Assembly (NCBI RefSeq): GCF_018336935.1
Contig: NZ_CP068771.1
Coordinates: 992,001 to 1,056,000, forward strand
Direction of reading: 5' to 3'
DNA from: Serratia plymuthica
GTDB lineage: Bacteria; Pseudomonadota; Gammaproteobacteria; Enterobacterales; Enterobacteriaceae
Length of the DNA stretch: 64,000 bases
Position 1 is the first letter of the stretch, and every line of letters begins with the position of its first letter. The notes under the pieces are model-generated. The model saw only the letters and a program-made list of their open reading frames with translations. It had not been told where the DNA came from and searched no databases. The position numbers and the translations under genes are program-made. Of this stretch, positions 47,619 through 57,826 are shown one piece after another.

Positions 47619-49688
47619 TTAGCCGGCGATATGCAAGGCAACCAGGACCAGATCGATCAGTTTGATGCCGACAAAGGGCACCAACAGACCTCCCACACCG
47701 TACATCCACAGGTTGCGGCGCAGCAGCGCCGCGGCGCTCATTGGCTTATAGCTCACCCCTTTCAGCGCCAGCGGGATCAGGAATACGATCACCAGAGCGT
47801 TGAAAATGACCGCCGACATAATGGCGGAAGCGGGGGAGTGCAGGTGCATCACGTTCAGCGCGTTCAACTGCGGATAGGTTGCCGCGAACGCCGCCGGGAT
47901 AATGGCGAAATACTTCGCCACGTCGTTGGCGATACTGAAGGTGGTCAACGAGCCGCGCGTCATCAGCATCTGTTTACCGATATGCACCACTTCAATCAGC
48001 TTGGTCGGGTTGGAGTCCAGATCGACCATGTTGCCCGCCTCTTTGGCGGCCTGAGTGCCCGAGTTCATCGCTACCGCCACGTCGGCCTGCGCCAGCGCCG
48101 GCGCATCGTTGGTGCCGTCGCCGGTCATCGCCACCAGCCGGCCTTCCGCCTGGTACTGGCGGATTAAGGCCAGTTTGGCTTCCGGCGTGGCCTCCGACAG
48201 GAAGTCATCCACCCCGGCCTCGGCGGCGATAGCCGCAGCGGTCAACGGGTTATCGCCGGTGATCATCACCGTTTTGATGCCCATTTTACGCAGCTCGGCG
48301 AAACGCTCTTTAATGCCGCCCTTGACGATATCCTTCAGCGCCACCACGCCCAGCACCCGTGGCCCTTCGGCCACTACCAGCGGCGTACCGCCGGTACGTG
48401 CGACGCTAGCCACCAGATCGTCCACCGCCTGCGGGAAGTGGCCCTGATTGGATTCCACGTGACGGCGAATGGCATCCACCGCCCCTTTACGGATCATGCG
48501 GTCCTGCACGTTGACGCCGCTCATGCGCGTCTGGGCGGAGAAGGGCACGAAGGTGGCGTTCAGCGCCTGCAGGTCGCGTTCGCGCAGGTTAAAGCGCTGT
48601 TTGGCCAGCACCACTATGCTGCGGCCTTCCGGCGTTTCATCGGCCAGCGAAGACAGCTGCGCCGCATCGGCCAGGTCCTGTTCCTTCACGCCAGGCGCAG
48701 GCAGAAACTCGGAGGCCTGACGGTTACCCAGCGTGATGGTGCCGGTTTTGTCCAGCAGCAGCACGTCGACGTCGCCGGCGGCTTCCACGGCCCGGCCGCT
48801 GGTGGCGATCACGTTAGCGCCCAGCATCCGGCTCATCCCCGCCACGCCGATGGCAGACAGCAGGCCACCGATAGTCGTTGGGATCAGGCAGACCAACAGC
48901 GCCACCAACACGGTGATGGTGACTACCGAGCCGCCTTTGGCCGCGTCGACGCTGTACTGCGAGAACGGGAACAGCGTAGCGGTCGCCAGCACGAACACGA
49001 TGGTCAGCGCCACCAGCAGGATGGTCAGCGCCACCTCGTTCGGGGTTTTACGCCGTTTGGCGCCTTCCACCATGGCGATCATCCGATCGAGGAAGGTCTC
49101 GCCCGGGTTGACGCTGCACTGCACCACCAGCCAGTCGGACAGCACGCGGGTGCCGCCGGTCACCGACGAGAAGTCGCCGCCGGACTCGCGGATCACCGGT
49201 GCGGATTCGCCGGTAATGGCGCTTTCGTCCACCGACGCGCCGCCTTCCAGCACCTCGCCGTCGCAGGGGATGGTATCACCGGCTTCCACCAGCACCACGT
49301 CACCTTTGCGCAGGCTCTCTGCGGACACTTTTTCGGTAGCGCCCTCGCGATGCGGCACGGCCAATTTCTTTGCCCAACTGGTTTTCTTGGTGCCCCTCAG
49401 GCTTTCAGCCTGTGCCTTGCTGCGCCCCTCGGCCAGCGCTTCGGCAAAGTTGGCGAACAGTACGGTGAACCACAGCCACAGGGCGATGCTGCCGGTAAAA
49501 GCGGCGCTGCCGTCGGTCTGCTTCGCCAGGATCGCCAGCCAGATTATGGTGGTCAGAATACTGCCGATATACACCACGAACATGACCGGGTTACGCCATT
49601 GGGTGCGCGGATCCAGTTTTTTCACCGCATCGATCAGCGCGGTACGGACCAATGCCGGTTCAAACAGTGCGCGTTGTTTGCGAGTCAT
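47619..49688 (-). CDS. kdpB: Potassium-transporting P-type ATPase subunit B
   Basis: A 689-residue P1A-type ATPase. The phosphorylated Asp is D313 in [13 protein letters not shown]; the actuator motif is [12 protein letters not shown]; the nucleotide and hinge motifs are KGAVD and [21 protein letters not shown]. Several transmembrane helices frame these domains. It powers high-affinity K+ uptake through KdpA. It follows kdpA by 26 bp. Length fits E. coli KdpB (682). Confidence 0.97.
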   Translation of the reverse strand: MTRKQRALFEPALVRTALIDAVKKLDPRTQWRNPVMFVVYIGSILTTIIWLAILAKQTDGSAAFTGSIALWLWFTVLFANFAEALAEGRSKAQAESLRGTKKTSWAKKLAVPHREGATEKVSAESLRKGDVVLVEAGDTIPCDGEVLEGGASVDESAITGESAPVIRESGGDFSSVTGGTRVLSDWLVVQCSVNPGETFLDRMIAMVEGAKRRKTPNEVALTILLVALTIVFVLATATLFPFSQYSVDAAKGGSVVTITVLVALLVCLIPTTIGGLLSAIGVAGMSRMLGANVIATSGRAVEAAGDVDVLLLDKTGTITLGNRQASEFLPAPGVKEQDLADAAQLSSLADETPEGRSIVVLAKQRFNLRERDLQALNATFVPFSAQTRMSGVNVQDRMIRKGAVDAIRRHVESNQGHFPQAVDDLVASVARTGGTPLVVAEGPRVLGVVALKDIVKGGIKERFAELRKMGIKTVMITGDNPLTAAAIAAEAGVDDFLSEATPEAKLALIRQYQAEGRLVAMTGDGTNDAPALAQADVAVAMNSGTQAAKEAGNMVDLDSNPTKLIEVVHIGKQMLMTRGSLTTFSIANDVAKYFAIIPAAFAATYPQLNALNVMHLHSPASAIMSAVIFNALVIVFLIPLALKGVSYKPMSAAALLRRNLWMYGVGGLLVPFVGIKLIDLVLVALHIAG

Positions 49689-49714
49689 CTCTCATTCTCT
49701 CTCTATGACGTCCG

Positions 49715-51403
49715 TTATTTTGCCAACCAAAGCTGTAAATGCTCGGCCACCGGTCCCAGCGCCAACGCCGGTACGAAGGTTAATGCGCCCACCAGCAGCA
49801 CGGTGCCGATCAGCAAGCCGATAAACAGCGGCCCGTAGGTGGGCAGGGTGCCGTTGCCCGCAGGCTGACGTTTTTTCGCGCACAGCGAACCGGCAATGGC
49901 CAGCACCGGCAGGATGACCCCGAAGCGGCCGACGAACATGGCAAAAGCCAGCAGCAGGTTGTAGAACGGCGTGTTGACGCTCAGGCCGGCAAAGGCGCTG
50001 CCGTTGTTGTTGGCGGCGGAGGACAGGGCATACAGCACTTCGCTGAAGCCATGCGCGCCTGGGTTAAGGATGCCGGCGCGGCCTGCGTCGGTGGCGATGG
50101 CCAGCGCCGTACCCAGCAACACCAGTGTCGGCGTGACCAGGATCGCCAGGGCGGTCATTTTCATGTCATAGACGTCGATCTTTTTACCCAGGTACTCCGG
50201 CGTGCGGCCGATCATCAGCCCGGCGATAAACACCGTCAGCAGCACGAACAGCAGCATGCCGTACAGGCCGGAACCTACGCCGCCGAACACCACTTCGCCA
50301 ATCTGCATCAGCCACATCGGCACCATGCCGCCCAACGCGGTGAAGGAGTCGTGCATCGCGTTGACCGCGCCGCAGGAGGCGGCGGTAGTCACCACCGAGA
50401 ACAGGCTGGTGGCGAGAATGCCAAAGCGCGATTCCTTGCCTTCCATATTGATGTTGCTGGCGCTGCCCAGTTCGCCCAGATGCGGGTTGCCCGCCAGTTC
50501 GGCGAACATCACCACGACCACCGCCACCACGAAGATCAGCGCCATCGCCCAGATTAACGCGTGGCCCTGGCGGTTCTCACCGGCAACCTGACCGAAGGCG
50601 AAGCACAGCGCGCACGGGATCAGGAAGATCGCCAGCATCTGCACAAAGTTGGTCAGTACGGTCGGGTTCTCGAACGGATGAGCCGAGTTGGCGCCAAAGA
50701 AGCCGCCGCCGTTGGTGCCGAGCATCTTGATCGCCTCCTGCGAGGCCACCGGCCCCATCGGCAGCGTCTGCTGCGCGCCTTCTAGCGTAGTGGTATGCAA
50801 ATAAGGCAGGAAGTTTTGCAGCGTGCCCTGGCTGACGAAGAACAGCGCGATCAGCAGAGAAATCGGCAGCAATACGTACAGCGTCACGCGGAAAATATCG
50901 AGCCAGGCGTTACCTATGGTGGCGCTGGAACGGCGAGTGAAGGCACGGATCAGCGCAAAGGCCACTGCGATGCCGGTGGCGGCGGACAAGAAGTTTTGCA
51001 CTGCCAGCCCGGCCATCTGGCTGAGGTAACTGAGGGCGCTTTCGCCGCTGTAAGCCTGCCAGTTGGTATTGGTGACAAAGCTGACGGCGGTATTGAACGC
51101 CAGATCCCACGACAGCCCAGGGAAACCCTGCGGGTTAAGCGGCAACGAGCCTTGAGTCATCAGCAACACGAACAGCAGCGCCAGGCCAAGCAGGTTGAAC
51201 CACAAAATCGCCAACGCGTATTGCCACCAGTTCATCTCGGCGGTGTCATTGCCGCAGCAGCGCCAGACGGTGGCTTCCACATGGCGCAGGGTAGGCAGCG
51301 GCTCGCCTTCGATCAGGCGTGCCAAAAAGCTGCCCAAAGGCCGGGCCAGCAGCAGAAGCACCAGCAGGAAGCTGGCAATCAGTAAAAAGGCTGAAGCCGC
51401 CAT
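49715..51403 (-). CDS. kdpA: Potassium-transporting ATPase subunit A
   Basis: A 562-residue channel-like subunit of the K+ transporter superfamily with about ten transmembrane helices. Filter-loop segments are [54 protein letters not shown] and [14 protein letters not shown]. The ATG at 51403 overlaps the kdpF stop (TGATG) and has GGAGG 7 nt upstream. Longer in-frame starts would overlap kdpF and are rejected. Confidence 0.97.
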   Translation of the reverse strand: MAASAFLLIASFLLVLLLLARPLGSFLARLIEGEPLPTLRHVEATVWRCCGNDTAEMNWWQYALAILWFNLLGLALLFVLLMTQGSLPLNPQGFPGLSWDLAFNTAVSFVTNTNWQAYSGESALSYLSQMAGLAVQNFLSAATGIAVAFALIRAFTRRSSATIGNAWLDIFRVTLYVLLPISLLIALFFVSQGTLQNFLPYLHTTTLEGAQQTLPMGPVASQEAIKMLGTNGGGFFGANSAHPFENPTVLTNFVQMLAIFLIPCALCFAFGQVAGENRQGHALIWAMALIFVVAVVVVMFAELAGNPHLGELGSASNINMEGKESRFGILATSLFSVVTTAASCGAVNAMHDSFTALGGMVPMWLMQIGEVVFGGVGSGLYGMLLFVLLTVFIAGLMIGRTPEYLGKKIDVYDMKMTALAILVTPTLVLLGTALAIATDAGRAGILNPGAHGFSEVLYALSSAANNNGSAFAGLSVNTPFYNLLLAFAMFVGRFGVILPVLAIAGSLCAKKRQPAGNGTLPTYGPLFIGLLIGTVLLVGALTFVPALALGPVAEHLQLWLAK

Positions 51404-51492
51404 CAGAAGTCCTCCGCGTTGAACAGGGCATAAACCAGATAGCCCAATAGCAGCAGAACCAACAGCGCACCACCAATAACGCTGATACTCAC
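51403..51492 (-). CDS. kdpF: KdpF small membrane subunit
   Basis: A 29-residue hydrophobic peptide starting at a GTG (51492): [18 protein letters not shown] then [11 protein letters not shown]. It matches E. coli KdpF ([29 protein letters not shown]) in length and pattern. A ribosome-binding site GGAGG is 6 nt upstream and its stop overlaps the kdpA start. It is a single transmembrane helix that stabilises the Kdp complex. First gene of kdpFABC. Confidence 0.93.
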   Translation of the reverse strand: MSISVIGGALLVLLLLGYLVYALFNAEDF

Positions 51493-51573
51493 AGGACACC
51501 TCCAGAGGTGTAGTTTTTGATACTGCGAGTGTAGGGAGGGCGATCAAAAGAAGATGAAAAAATAGCGCGAGCC

Positions 51574-51593
51574 GGTGTAAAAAATGTATAAAA
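51574..51593 (-). promoter_or_regulatory. KdpE-binding site upstream of kdpFABC
   Basis: The reverse strand reads TTTATACATTTTTTACACC, almost identical to the E. coli KdpE site TTTATACTTTTTTTACACC. A TACACT -10-like box lies at 51533-51528, about 40 bp downstream, with no good -35, as expected for an activator-dependent promoter. Confidence 0.8.
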
Positions 51594-51936
51594 ATGGCTG
51601 AAATTACAGCAAAAAATGGCTTTTTAACGGCGGTTTTATGAGCGAGTGGCGCGTTTCAGCCCGTGTTCTGCCCTGCCTGGGGAAGCGGCAGGCGTAAACC
51701 GACCGTAAATAACCACAATATAACCAATGGTTAGTTTGTTATTAACCTTGCTGTAACAAAATTACGGAATGGCGCATTTATTTGCGATTTTTTGTGCAAT
51801 TTAGTGGTCGGATGAGTAGTAAACTTTCATCGGTTGCGCTAAAATTTTGTTCAGTTACCAAATTGTCGCATTTACATTGTCTACGCCAGCGCTGTTTCCA
51901 GAAAATCAACGGCCGGGCGTTTTTGAGGAGGTTCGC

Positions 51937-52143
51937 ATGTCTATTTATCACGCTTATTCATTGCATCGGATTCTCCTGCGCCGCAGCGCAGTGATCCTGG
52001 CAGGAATTTTGGCTTTACCGGTTATGCTGTTCCGCAGCGACCGGGCACGTTTTTACAGCTATCTGCACCGCGTCTGGTCTAAAACCAGCGATAAGCCGGT
52101 CTGGCTACAACAGGCAGAACTGGCGTCCTGCGATTTCTACTGA
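51937..52143 (+). CDS. ybfA: YbfA family small protein
   Basis: A 68-residue protein, the length of E. coli YbfA. The hydrophobic middle ([14 protein letters not shown]) is one likely transmembrane helix. The C-terminal half [30 protein letters not shown] is nearly the same as in E. coli. It starts at the ATG after GAGGAGG. It is divergent from kdpFABC, as in E. coli, where it belongs to the PhoP-related set. Function unknown. The 444-bp divergent gap holds the KdpE site and AT-rich promoter sequence. Confidence 0.9.
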   Translation: MSIYHAYSLHRILLRRSAVILAGILALPVMLFRSDRARFYSYLHRVWSKTSDKPVWLQQAELASCDFY

Positions 52144-52722
52144 TCGCCGCCAGCGTCCCCTGAAACCCTCGCCTCGCGGCGTAATGCCAGTCAGTTAGCG
52201 TTTTTCTGCAGGTATTAGTGACGTTTTCGGTCGATAAAGGTGAGATGCAACATGAGGCCCACGCGCCTCGACCGAGCAAGGGACCCAGGGCGGGGTCCCT
52301 TGCAACCCACGCCTTTGCCCTATCAGACGGTTGGCTGCGCCAACTCCCCTCCCTCCGTCACGTCGCATCACGGCCGGCTACGACAGGCGTCCCTGCCTGT
52401 CTCGCCTGAAACCGCCGTCCATGGCGGTTTCGCCTATGCGCCGTTCCTGCGTTCGGCGTCTTCAAGGGCGGCCAACTTCCTGCTCATCTCACTATTTTCA
52501 CTGTCTTTCATCACGCAATATCAAATTAAGGGCATAGGTTGCCCGGTGGCAGCCGATTCGTGTGTTGACCTTAGTGCGCATCAGTCAGGCTTAACTGACC
52601 GGCATTGCACCTCGCCACAGGGGGTTTTTATGGGCGCAGCCCGGTCATGCCCAGCTAACTGTCGTTTCCCCGCGTGAATTCCTCTACACTTTTAGCATCG
52701 TTCAGGACTGTGGGAACAAATC
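52144..52722. other. 579-bp hairpin-rich non-coding region between ybfA and ybgA
   Basis: No convincing gene: reading frames here lack ribosome-binding sites and family resemblance. Three strong hairpins stand out: GCAAGGGACCC/GGGTCCCTTGC (52276-52303), GACAGGC/GCCTGTC (52382-52401) and GAAACCGCC/GGCGGTTTC (52408-52431). The last two have near-identical loops, GTCCCT and GTCCAT. The segment 52250-52480 looks like a dispersed intergenic repeat of Serratia, but only one copy is in this window. The ybgA promoter must lie near 52560-52700. Confidence 0.5.
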
Positions 52723-53679
52723 ATGAGTGACAAAATTCCGGTCGGGATCAGCGCCTGCCTGTTGGGCGACGCGGTGCGTTTCGACGGCGGCCATAAACGC
52801 CTGGCCTTTGCGGTGGAGCAACTGGCACCTTATGTGCGTTTTGAATCGGTGTGCCCGGAAATGGCTATCGGCTTGCCGACTCCACGCCCGGCCCTGCGAT
52901 TGAGCAAACGGCCGCATCCATCGCCGGCAATGCGTTTCAGCAACGACGACAGCGTCGACGTGACCGACAAAATGCAGCAGTTCTCCGAGCTACGCGTCGC
53001 GGAGCTGGGGCATCTGTGCGGCTATATCGTCTGCGCCAAATCCCCGAGCTGCGGTATGGAGCGGGTGCGGGTTTACAGCGAAAACGGAAAGGAGTCGCGC
53101 AAAAGCGGCGTCGGGTTATTCACCGCCGAACTGATGCGCCAGATGCCGTGGCTGCCGGTAGAAGAAGACGGGCGGCTGAACGATGCCACCCTGCGGGAAA
53201 ACTTTATCGAGCGGGTTTATGCGTTGTATGAACTGAATATGCTGTGGCGCAAGGGGCTGACCCGTGGCGGGCTGATCGCTTTCCACAGCCGCTATAAGCT
53301 TTCGCTGCTGGCGCATTCGCAGCCGGAATACCGCGAACTGGGCCGTTTTGTCGCCGGTATCGAAAAGTGGGAGTCGCTGGAGGCGTTCGCCATTGAATAC
53401 CGCAGCCGCCTGATGAGGCTGTTGGCGCACAAGGCTACGCGCCGCAATCACACCAATGTGCTGATGCACGTGCAGGGGTATTTCCGCCGCCAGCTCAGTT
53501 CTGCTCAGCGGCAGGAGTTGGCGCAGCTGATCGACCGCTATCGCCAGGGAATGCAGCCGCTGTTGGCACCGATCGCCCTGCTCAAACATTACATGGCCGA
53601 ATACCCGGATCGCTATCTGGCCGAACAACGTTATTTCGAACCCTATCCCGAAGCCTTGCGCCTGCGTTACGGCCACTAA
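52723..53679 (+). CDS. ybgA: YbgA: DUF523 (TudS-like) domain fused to DUF1722
   Basis: A 318-residue two-domain protein. Residues about 1-150 are DUF523, with conserved Cys in GISACLLG, SVCPEMAIGLPTPR and CAKSPSCGMERV. This is the Cys set that holds a [4Fe-4S] cluster in thiouracil desulfidase TudS. Residues about 180-310 are DUF1722 (LLAHSQPEYRELGRFVAG, YFRRQLSSAQRQEL), the only domain in E. coli YbgA (169 residues). It is followed by phr after 15 bp. A role in desulfurising thio-bases next to a DNA-repair gene is possible but unproven. Confidence 0.85.
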   Translation: MSDKIPVGISACLLGDAVRFDGGHKRLAFAVEQLAPYVRFESVCPEMAIGLPTPRPALRLSKRPHPSPAMRFSNDDSVDVTDKMQQFSELRVAELGHLCGYIVCAKSPSCGMERVRVYSENGKESRKSGVGLFTAELMRQMPWLPVEEDGRLNDATLRENFIERVYALYELNMLWRKGLTRGGLIAFHSRYKLSLLAHSQPEYRELGRFVAGIEKWESLEAFAIEYRSRLMRLLAHKATRRNHTNVLMHVQGYFRRQLSSAQRQELAQLIDRYRQGMQPLLAPIALLKHYMAEYPDRYLAEQRYFEPYPEALRLRYGH

Positions 53680-53694
53680 CCGACGAGGAGTTTT

Positions 53695-55125
53695 ATGGCC
53701 ACGCATCTGGTCTGGTTACGTAACGATCTGCGTATAACCGATAACAAAGCGCTGCACGCCGCCTGTTTCGATCCCGCCGCCCGCGTGCTGGCGGTGTTTA
53801 TCGCAACCCCTGGGCAGTGGCGGCAGCATGAGATGGCGCCGTGTCAGGCGGCGTTTATTCATGCCAACCTGCTGCAGGTTCAGCAGGCGCTGGCGGATCG
53901 CGGTATTCCGCTGGTCTGCCATCAGTGCGATGATTTTGCCGCTGCGGTTGACTGGCTGGTGGCATATTGCGCGCAAGAGCGGGTGGATACGCTGTTTTAT
54001 AACCGCCAGTACGAGCTCAATGAGCTAAAGCGTGACCGGCAGGCAGAGCGGCGTTTATCCGGGCAGGTGATTTGCCAGAGCTTCGATGACAGCCTGCTGT
54101 TGCCGCCGGGCAGCGTACAAACCGGTGGCGGTGAGATGTACAAGATTTATACGCCGTTTCGCAAGGCTTTCATCCAGCGGCTGACCGAATCCGACGTTCG
54201 TTCTCTGCCGGCACCCAAATCCCGTGAGGGCGGCGTGCTGCCGGTGTCAGTTGCGCCGGCGGCGTTCGATTACCCGCAGGCCGAGGTGGGCGCAGATTTT
54301 CCCGCCGGGGAAGAGGCGGCGCTGCAACGGCTGCGCGCTTTCTGCCGTGAGCAGGTGCAAGATTACCTGCCACAACGTGATTTTCCCGCTATTGCCGGTA
54401 CCAGCAGCCTGTCGCCGTATCTGGCGATTGGCGTACTGTCGCCGCGCCAGTGCTTTAACCGCCTGCGCGCCGAATGCCCGCAGGTGCTGGAAAACAGCGA
54501 CAGCGGCGCTTTTGGCTGGCTGAACGAATTGATCTGGCGCGAATTTTATCGGCATCTGATGGTGGCCTATCCTGCATTATGCAGGCACCGTCCCTTTATC
54601 GAGTGGACGGATAAGGTACGCTGGCGGGATAACGACATGCTGTTGCTGGCCTGGCAGCAAGGCGCGACCGGTTATCCGATCGTCGATGCCGCCATGCGTC
54701 AATTGAATAAAACCGGCTGGATGCACAACAGGTTACGCATGATCAGCGCCAGCTTTTTGGTGAAGGACCTGCTGATCGACTGGCGCGCCGGCGAACGCTA
54801 TTTCATGTCGCAGCTGTTGGACGGCGATCTGGCGGCGAACAACGGTGGCTGGCAGTGGGCGGCCTCAACCGGCACCGACGCCGCACCGTATTTCCGCATC
54901 TTTAACCCGACCACCCAGGGCGAACGTTTTGATCCGCAAGGCACTTTTATCCGTAAATGGTTGCCCGAGCTGGCGGATGTACCGGACAATGCTCTCCATC
55001 AACCCCATCGCTGGGCGGAAAAACAGCAACGCACGCTGGATTACCCGCTGCCGATTGTCGATCACAAGCAGGCCCGGCTGGAGACGCTGGCGGCCTTTGA
55101 AGCGGCCAGGCGGGGGGAATATTAA
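53695..55125 (+). CDS. phrB: Deoxyribodipyrimidine photolyase
   Basis: A 476-residue class I CPD photolyase. The N-terminal antenna domain is [18 protein letters not shown]. The C-terminal FAD domain has [45 protein letters not shown] and [24 protein letters not shown]. It repairs cyclobutane pyrimidine dimers using blue light. Length fits E. coli PhrB (472). The ybgA-phr order is as in E. coli. Confidence 0.97.
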   Translation: MATHLVWLRNDLRITDNKALHAACFDPAARVLAVFIATPGQWRQHEMAPCQAAFIHANLLQVQQALADRGIPLVCHQCDDFAAAVDWLVAYCAQERVDTLFYNRQYELNELKRDRQAERRLSGQVICQSFDDSLLLPPGSVQTGGGEMYKIYTPFRKAFIQRLTESDVRSLPAPKSREGGVLPVSVAPAAFDYPQAEVGADFPAGEEAALQRLRAFCREQVQDYLPQRDFPAIAGTSSLSPYLAIGVLSPRQCFNRLRAECPQVLENSDSGAFGWLNELIWREFYRHLMVAYPALCRHRPFIEWTDKVRWRDNDMLLLAWQQGATGYPIVDAAMRQLNKTGWMHNRLRMISASFLVKDLLIDWRAGERYFMSQLLDGDLAANNGGWQWAASTGTDAAPYFRIFNPTTQGERFDPQGTFIRKWLPELADVPDNALHQPHRWAEKQQRTLDYPLPIVDHKQARLETLAAFEAARRGEY

Positions 55126-55147
55126 GGCGACAGCAAGGAGCGAAAGA

Positions 55148-56128
55148 ATGATGAACAAGGTGCTGGCCCTGTGCCTGAGCGGCTATTCAGCCCTGGCGCT
55201 GGCCGGCTTTGACGTGGTAGCGCTTGGCGTTGACGGCGGCGTCAGCGACGGCAATCTGACATCCTATCTGATCCGCAGCGACAACCAGCCGCAATATCTG
55301 GCGCTCGATGCCGGCTCACTGTTGCCGGGCATTGCCAAAGGGTTGGAAAAAGGCAGTTTCCCGCAGGTGACCCCCGAACTTGCGGCGCCCTATACGCCGC
55401 AAGGCTATGTGTTTCGGCAACTGATCGGCGGTTACTTTATCAGTCACGGCCATCTGGACCACGTGGCTGGGCTGATTATCGCCTCGCCCGAGGACAGCAA
55501 GAAAAATATTTATGCCCAGGCCGATACCATCCTGACCTTGCGCAATCATTACTTTAACTGGAAGGCCTGGCCAAACTTCACCGACGCCGGTAACGGGTCG
55601 CGGCTGGGCACCTATCGGTTGCAAACGGTGCGGCCGCAGCAGCGCTTTACCCTTGGCGTCACCGGCCTGAGCGGCGTGATGTATCCGCTTAGCCACGATC
55701 GCTATCCTTCTTCGATGCTGCTGGTGTCCGATCGCAGCGGATCCTTCGCTTATTTCGGCGACACCGGGCCGGATGCGCTCGAGCAGTCGCGCAATCTGGA
55801 TACCGCCTGGCGCGCGCTGGGGCCGTTAATTGAACAGAAAAAGCTGAAGGGGATGATTATTGAAACCTCTTACCCCAATGGCGTTGAAGATAAAAACCTG
55901 TACGGCCACCTGACGCCGGCGTGGCTGTTGAAAGAGCTGAAAAATCTGACTCAGTACAGCGGCGGCGAAGGCTCGCTGAAAGATTTTCCGGTAGTGATCG
56001 GCCACATCAAACCCAGCCTGAAGCAGGGCGAAGAGGTGCGCGCTACCATTAAACGGCAGTTGGATCAGGGCAACGATCTGGGCGTGAAGTTTATCCTGAT
56101 GCAACAGGGTGACCGGCAGACATTTTGA
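55148..56128 (+). CDS. Periplasmic class II 3',5'-cyclic-nucleotide phosphodiesterase
   Basis: A 326-residue metallo-beta-lactamase-fold enzyme of the PDE1/CpdP group. A signal peptide (MMNKVLALCLSGYSALALA) points to the periplasm. The metal motif is FISHGHLDHVAGL; other family marks are LTSYLI, LALDAGSLLPGI, FAYFGDTGPD, GMIIETSYPN and VVIGHIKPSL. It should hydrolyse cAMP (and perhaps cGMP), with zinc as cofactor. It starts 7 nt after AAGGAG, 22 bp past phr, and ends 17 bp before ybgI. It is absent from this position in E. coli, where ybgH lies. Confidence 0.87.
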   Translation: MMNKVLALCLSGYSALALAGFDVVALGVDGGVSDGNLTSYLIRSDNQPQYLALDAGSLLPGIAKGLEKGSFPQVTPELAAPYTPQGYVFRQLIGGYFISHGHLDHVAGLIIASPEDSKKNIYAQADTILTLRNHYFNWKAWPNFTDAGNGSRLGTYRLQTVRPQQRFTLGVTGLSGVMYPLSHDRYPSSMLLVSDRSGSFAYFGDTGPDALEQSRNLDTAWRALGPLIEQKKLKGMIIETSYPNGVEDKNLYGHLTPAWLLKELKNLTQYSGGEGSLKDFPVVIGHIKPSLKQGEEVRATIKRQLDQGNDLGVKFILMQQGDRQTF

Positions 56129-56145
56129 ATTGAAGAGAGAAGACT

Positions 56146-56889
56146 ATGCGTAACCTCGATCTGGAAAATCTGATCAACAGCAAACTGAACACCGCCGCGT
56201 TTCAGGACTATGCGCCGAATGGCCTGCAGGTAGAAGGGCGGCCGCACGTGAAGCGCATCGTCACCGGCGTGACGGCCTGTCAGGCGCTGCTGGATGCGGC
56301 GGTGGAGCAGCAGGCGGACGCTATCCTGGTGCATCACGGGTATTTCTGGAAAAACGAAGCGCCGGCGGTGCGCGGCATGAAACGCAATCGGCTGAAAACC
56401 TTGCTGACCAATGATATCAACCTGTACGGCTATCATCTGCCGCTGGATGCCCACCCGGTGCTGGGCAACAACGCGCAACTGGCGCATCTGCTTGGCATTC
56501 GCGTGATTGGCGAAGTGGAGCCGCTGGTGCCGCACGGCGAGTTTGAACAACCCTTGACCGGCGTTGAGCTGCAGCAACGCATTGAGAGCCGCCTGGGCCG
56601 TGCAGTGCTGCACTGTGGCGATAACGCGCCGGCGCACATTCGCAGCGTGGCCTGGTGTACCGGCGGCGGCCAGGGTTTCATCGATAGCGCGGCGAGTTTC
56701 GGCGTGGATGCCTTTATCAGCGGCGAAGTGTCGGAACAAACCATTCACACCGCACGGGAAATGGGCGTTCACTTCTTCGCTGCCGGTCACCACGCCACCG
56801 AGCGTGGCGGCGTGAAGGCGCTGGGTGAATGGCTGGCGCAGCATCATGGCTTTGAAGTGACCTTTATCGATATCCCGAACCCCGCCTGA
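56146..56889 (+). CDS. ybgI: Nif3-like dinuclear metal-centre protein YbgI
   Basis: A 247-residue protein, the length of E. coli YbgI, which forms a hexameric toroid with two metal ions per subunit. Metal ligands are likely in ILVHHGYFWK, YHLPLDAHPVLGNN and FAAGHHATERGGVKAL. The family (DUF34/NIF3) may act on GTP or on damaged cofactors; the true reaction is unsettled. Good ribosome-binding site (AGAGAGAAG). A hairpin at 56900 follows the stop. Confidence 0.94.
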   Translation: MRNLDLENLINSKLNTAAFQDYAPNGLQVEGRPHVKRIVTGVTACQALLDAAVEQQADAILVHHGYFWKNEAPAVRGMKRNRLKTLLTNDINLYGYHLPLDAHPVLGNNAQLAHLLGIRVIGEVEPLVPHGEFEQPLTGVELQQRIESRLGRAVLHCGDNAPAHIRSVAWCTGGGQGFIDSAASFGVDAFISGEVSEQTIHTAREMGVHFFAAGHHATERGGVKALGEWLAQHHGFEVTFIDIPNPA

Positions 56890-56899
56890 TTTCTCCCTG

Positions 56900-56932
56900 G
56901 GATTCAGCCCGATTCACACGTCGGCTGAATCC
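56900..56932 (+). terminator. Terminator-like hairpin after ybgI
   Basis: GGATTCAGCC and GGCTGAATCC form a perfect 10-bp stem, 10 bp past the stop, with only TTCTG after it. Confidence 0.5.
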
Positions 56933-56975
56933 TTCTGCGTTGCTAACTCCTTATTTTCACAATGATTGCGTTTTA

Positions 56976-57004
56976 TTGACAGCCGGAGCCGTGTCGCGCA
57001 TAAC
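56976..57004 (+). promoter_or_regulatory. Sigma-70 promoter of the pxp operon
   Basis: A perfect TTGACA (56976-56981), a 17-bp spacer and CATAAC (56999-57004). It would start transcription near 57011, about 160 nt before the pxpB GTG. Confidence 0.65.
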
Positions 57005-57072
57005 TGTGTTATTGCAAATAATAAAAATGCCTATGTATTTCCAGTTGCGGCCAGGCGACCTGTTCGTTGATA

Positions 57073-57118
57073 CCCAACTATTGTCGGGGCGTTGCATGTT
57101 GCGCCCAGGTAAGTTGGG
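57073..57118 (+). promoter_or_regulatory. Structured leader of the pxp operon
   Basis: CCCAACT (57073-57079) pairs with AGTTGGG (57112-57118) around an inner stem GGGCG/CGCCC, giving a two-tier hairpin about 50 nt before the pxpB start. There is no T-run, so it is not a simple terminator. It could be a regulatory leader or a stability element. Confidence 0.4.
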
Positions 57119-57169
57119 CGGAACGCAGCGGCTTGAAAGACGGCGGTTAACGGTTAAAGGAGAAGAAGG

Positions 57170-57826
57170 GTGCAACAAGCGCGATATTACCTGTTGGGTG
57201 AACGAGCGGTAGTGCTTGAGCTGTCGCCACCGGTGACGCTGCCGAGCCAGCAGCGGATCTGGGCGCTGGCTGAAAAACTGAATCATCATCCCGATGTGCT
57301 GGAAGTGGTGCCGGGAATGAACAATCTGACGCTGTTGCTGAATACGCCGCAGGCGGACGCCGAAGCGATGCTGGCGCTGTTGCAGCAGGGCTGGGACAGC
57401 GAGGAAAGCCTGGTGCCGGAATTGCGCGAGGTAGATATTCCGGTGATCTACGGCGGCGAATATGGGCCGGATCTGGACGAGGTCGCGCGCCATACCGGCA
57501 TGACGCCGCAGCAGGTGGTGGAATGCCACTCTTCTGCGGCCTATGTGGTTTATTTCCTTGGCTTCCAGCCGGGCTTTTCTTATATGGGCGGCATGCCGGA
57601 AAAATTGGCGACGCCGCGCCGCGCCGAACCGCGCCAGGCGGTGGCCGCAGGTTCCGTCGGCATCGGCGGCAGCCAGACCGGCATTTATCCGCTGGTCACG
57701 CCGGGGGGGTGGCAGTTGATTGGCCGCACGCCGCTGTCGTTATTCAATCCTTATGACATGCCGCCGACACTGCTGCGTCCTGGCGATAACGTGCGCTTTG
57801 TGCCGCAGAAGGAGGGCGTATGTTGA
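57170..57826 (+). CDS. pxpB: 5-oxoprolinase subunit PxpB
   Basis: A 218-residue subunit of the ATP-dependent prokaryotic 5-oxoprolinase (allophanate-hydrolase subunit 1/KipI-like fold). The start is a GTG after [29 protein letters not shown] matches E. coli YbgJ. Typical segments are [31 protein letters not shown] and [28 protein letters not shown]. With PxpC and PxpA it opens 5-oxoproline to glutamate. It overlaps pxpC by 7 bases. Confidence 0.95.
   Translation: MQQARYYLLGERAVVLELSPPVTLPSQQRIWALAEKLNHHPDVLEVVPGMNNLTLLLNTPQADAEAMLALLQQGWDSEESLVPELREVDIPVIYGGEYGPDLDEVARHTGMTPQQVVECHSSAAYVVYFLGFQPGFSYMGGMPEKLATPRRAEPRQAVAAGSVGIGGSQTGIYPLVTPGGWQLIGRTPLSLFNPYDMPPTLLRPGDNVRFVPQKEGVC

Noticed and set aside
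48438..49838. Long open frame (466 codons) opposite kdpB
   Set aside because: Antisense shadow of a well-identified P-type ATPase gene; low-complexity composition.
52240..52677. 145-codon plus-strand frame in the ybfA-ybgA gap
   Set aside because: It runs across three strong hairpins, lacks a ribosome-binding site and reads as low-complexity Pro/Arg/Ser; better taken as a non-coding repeat region.
56940..57212. 90-codon frame in the pxpB leader
   Set aside because: It overlaps the promoter and the pxpB start, has no ribosome-binding site and no resemblance to a known family.
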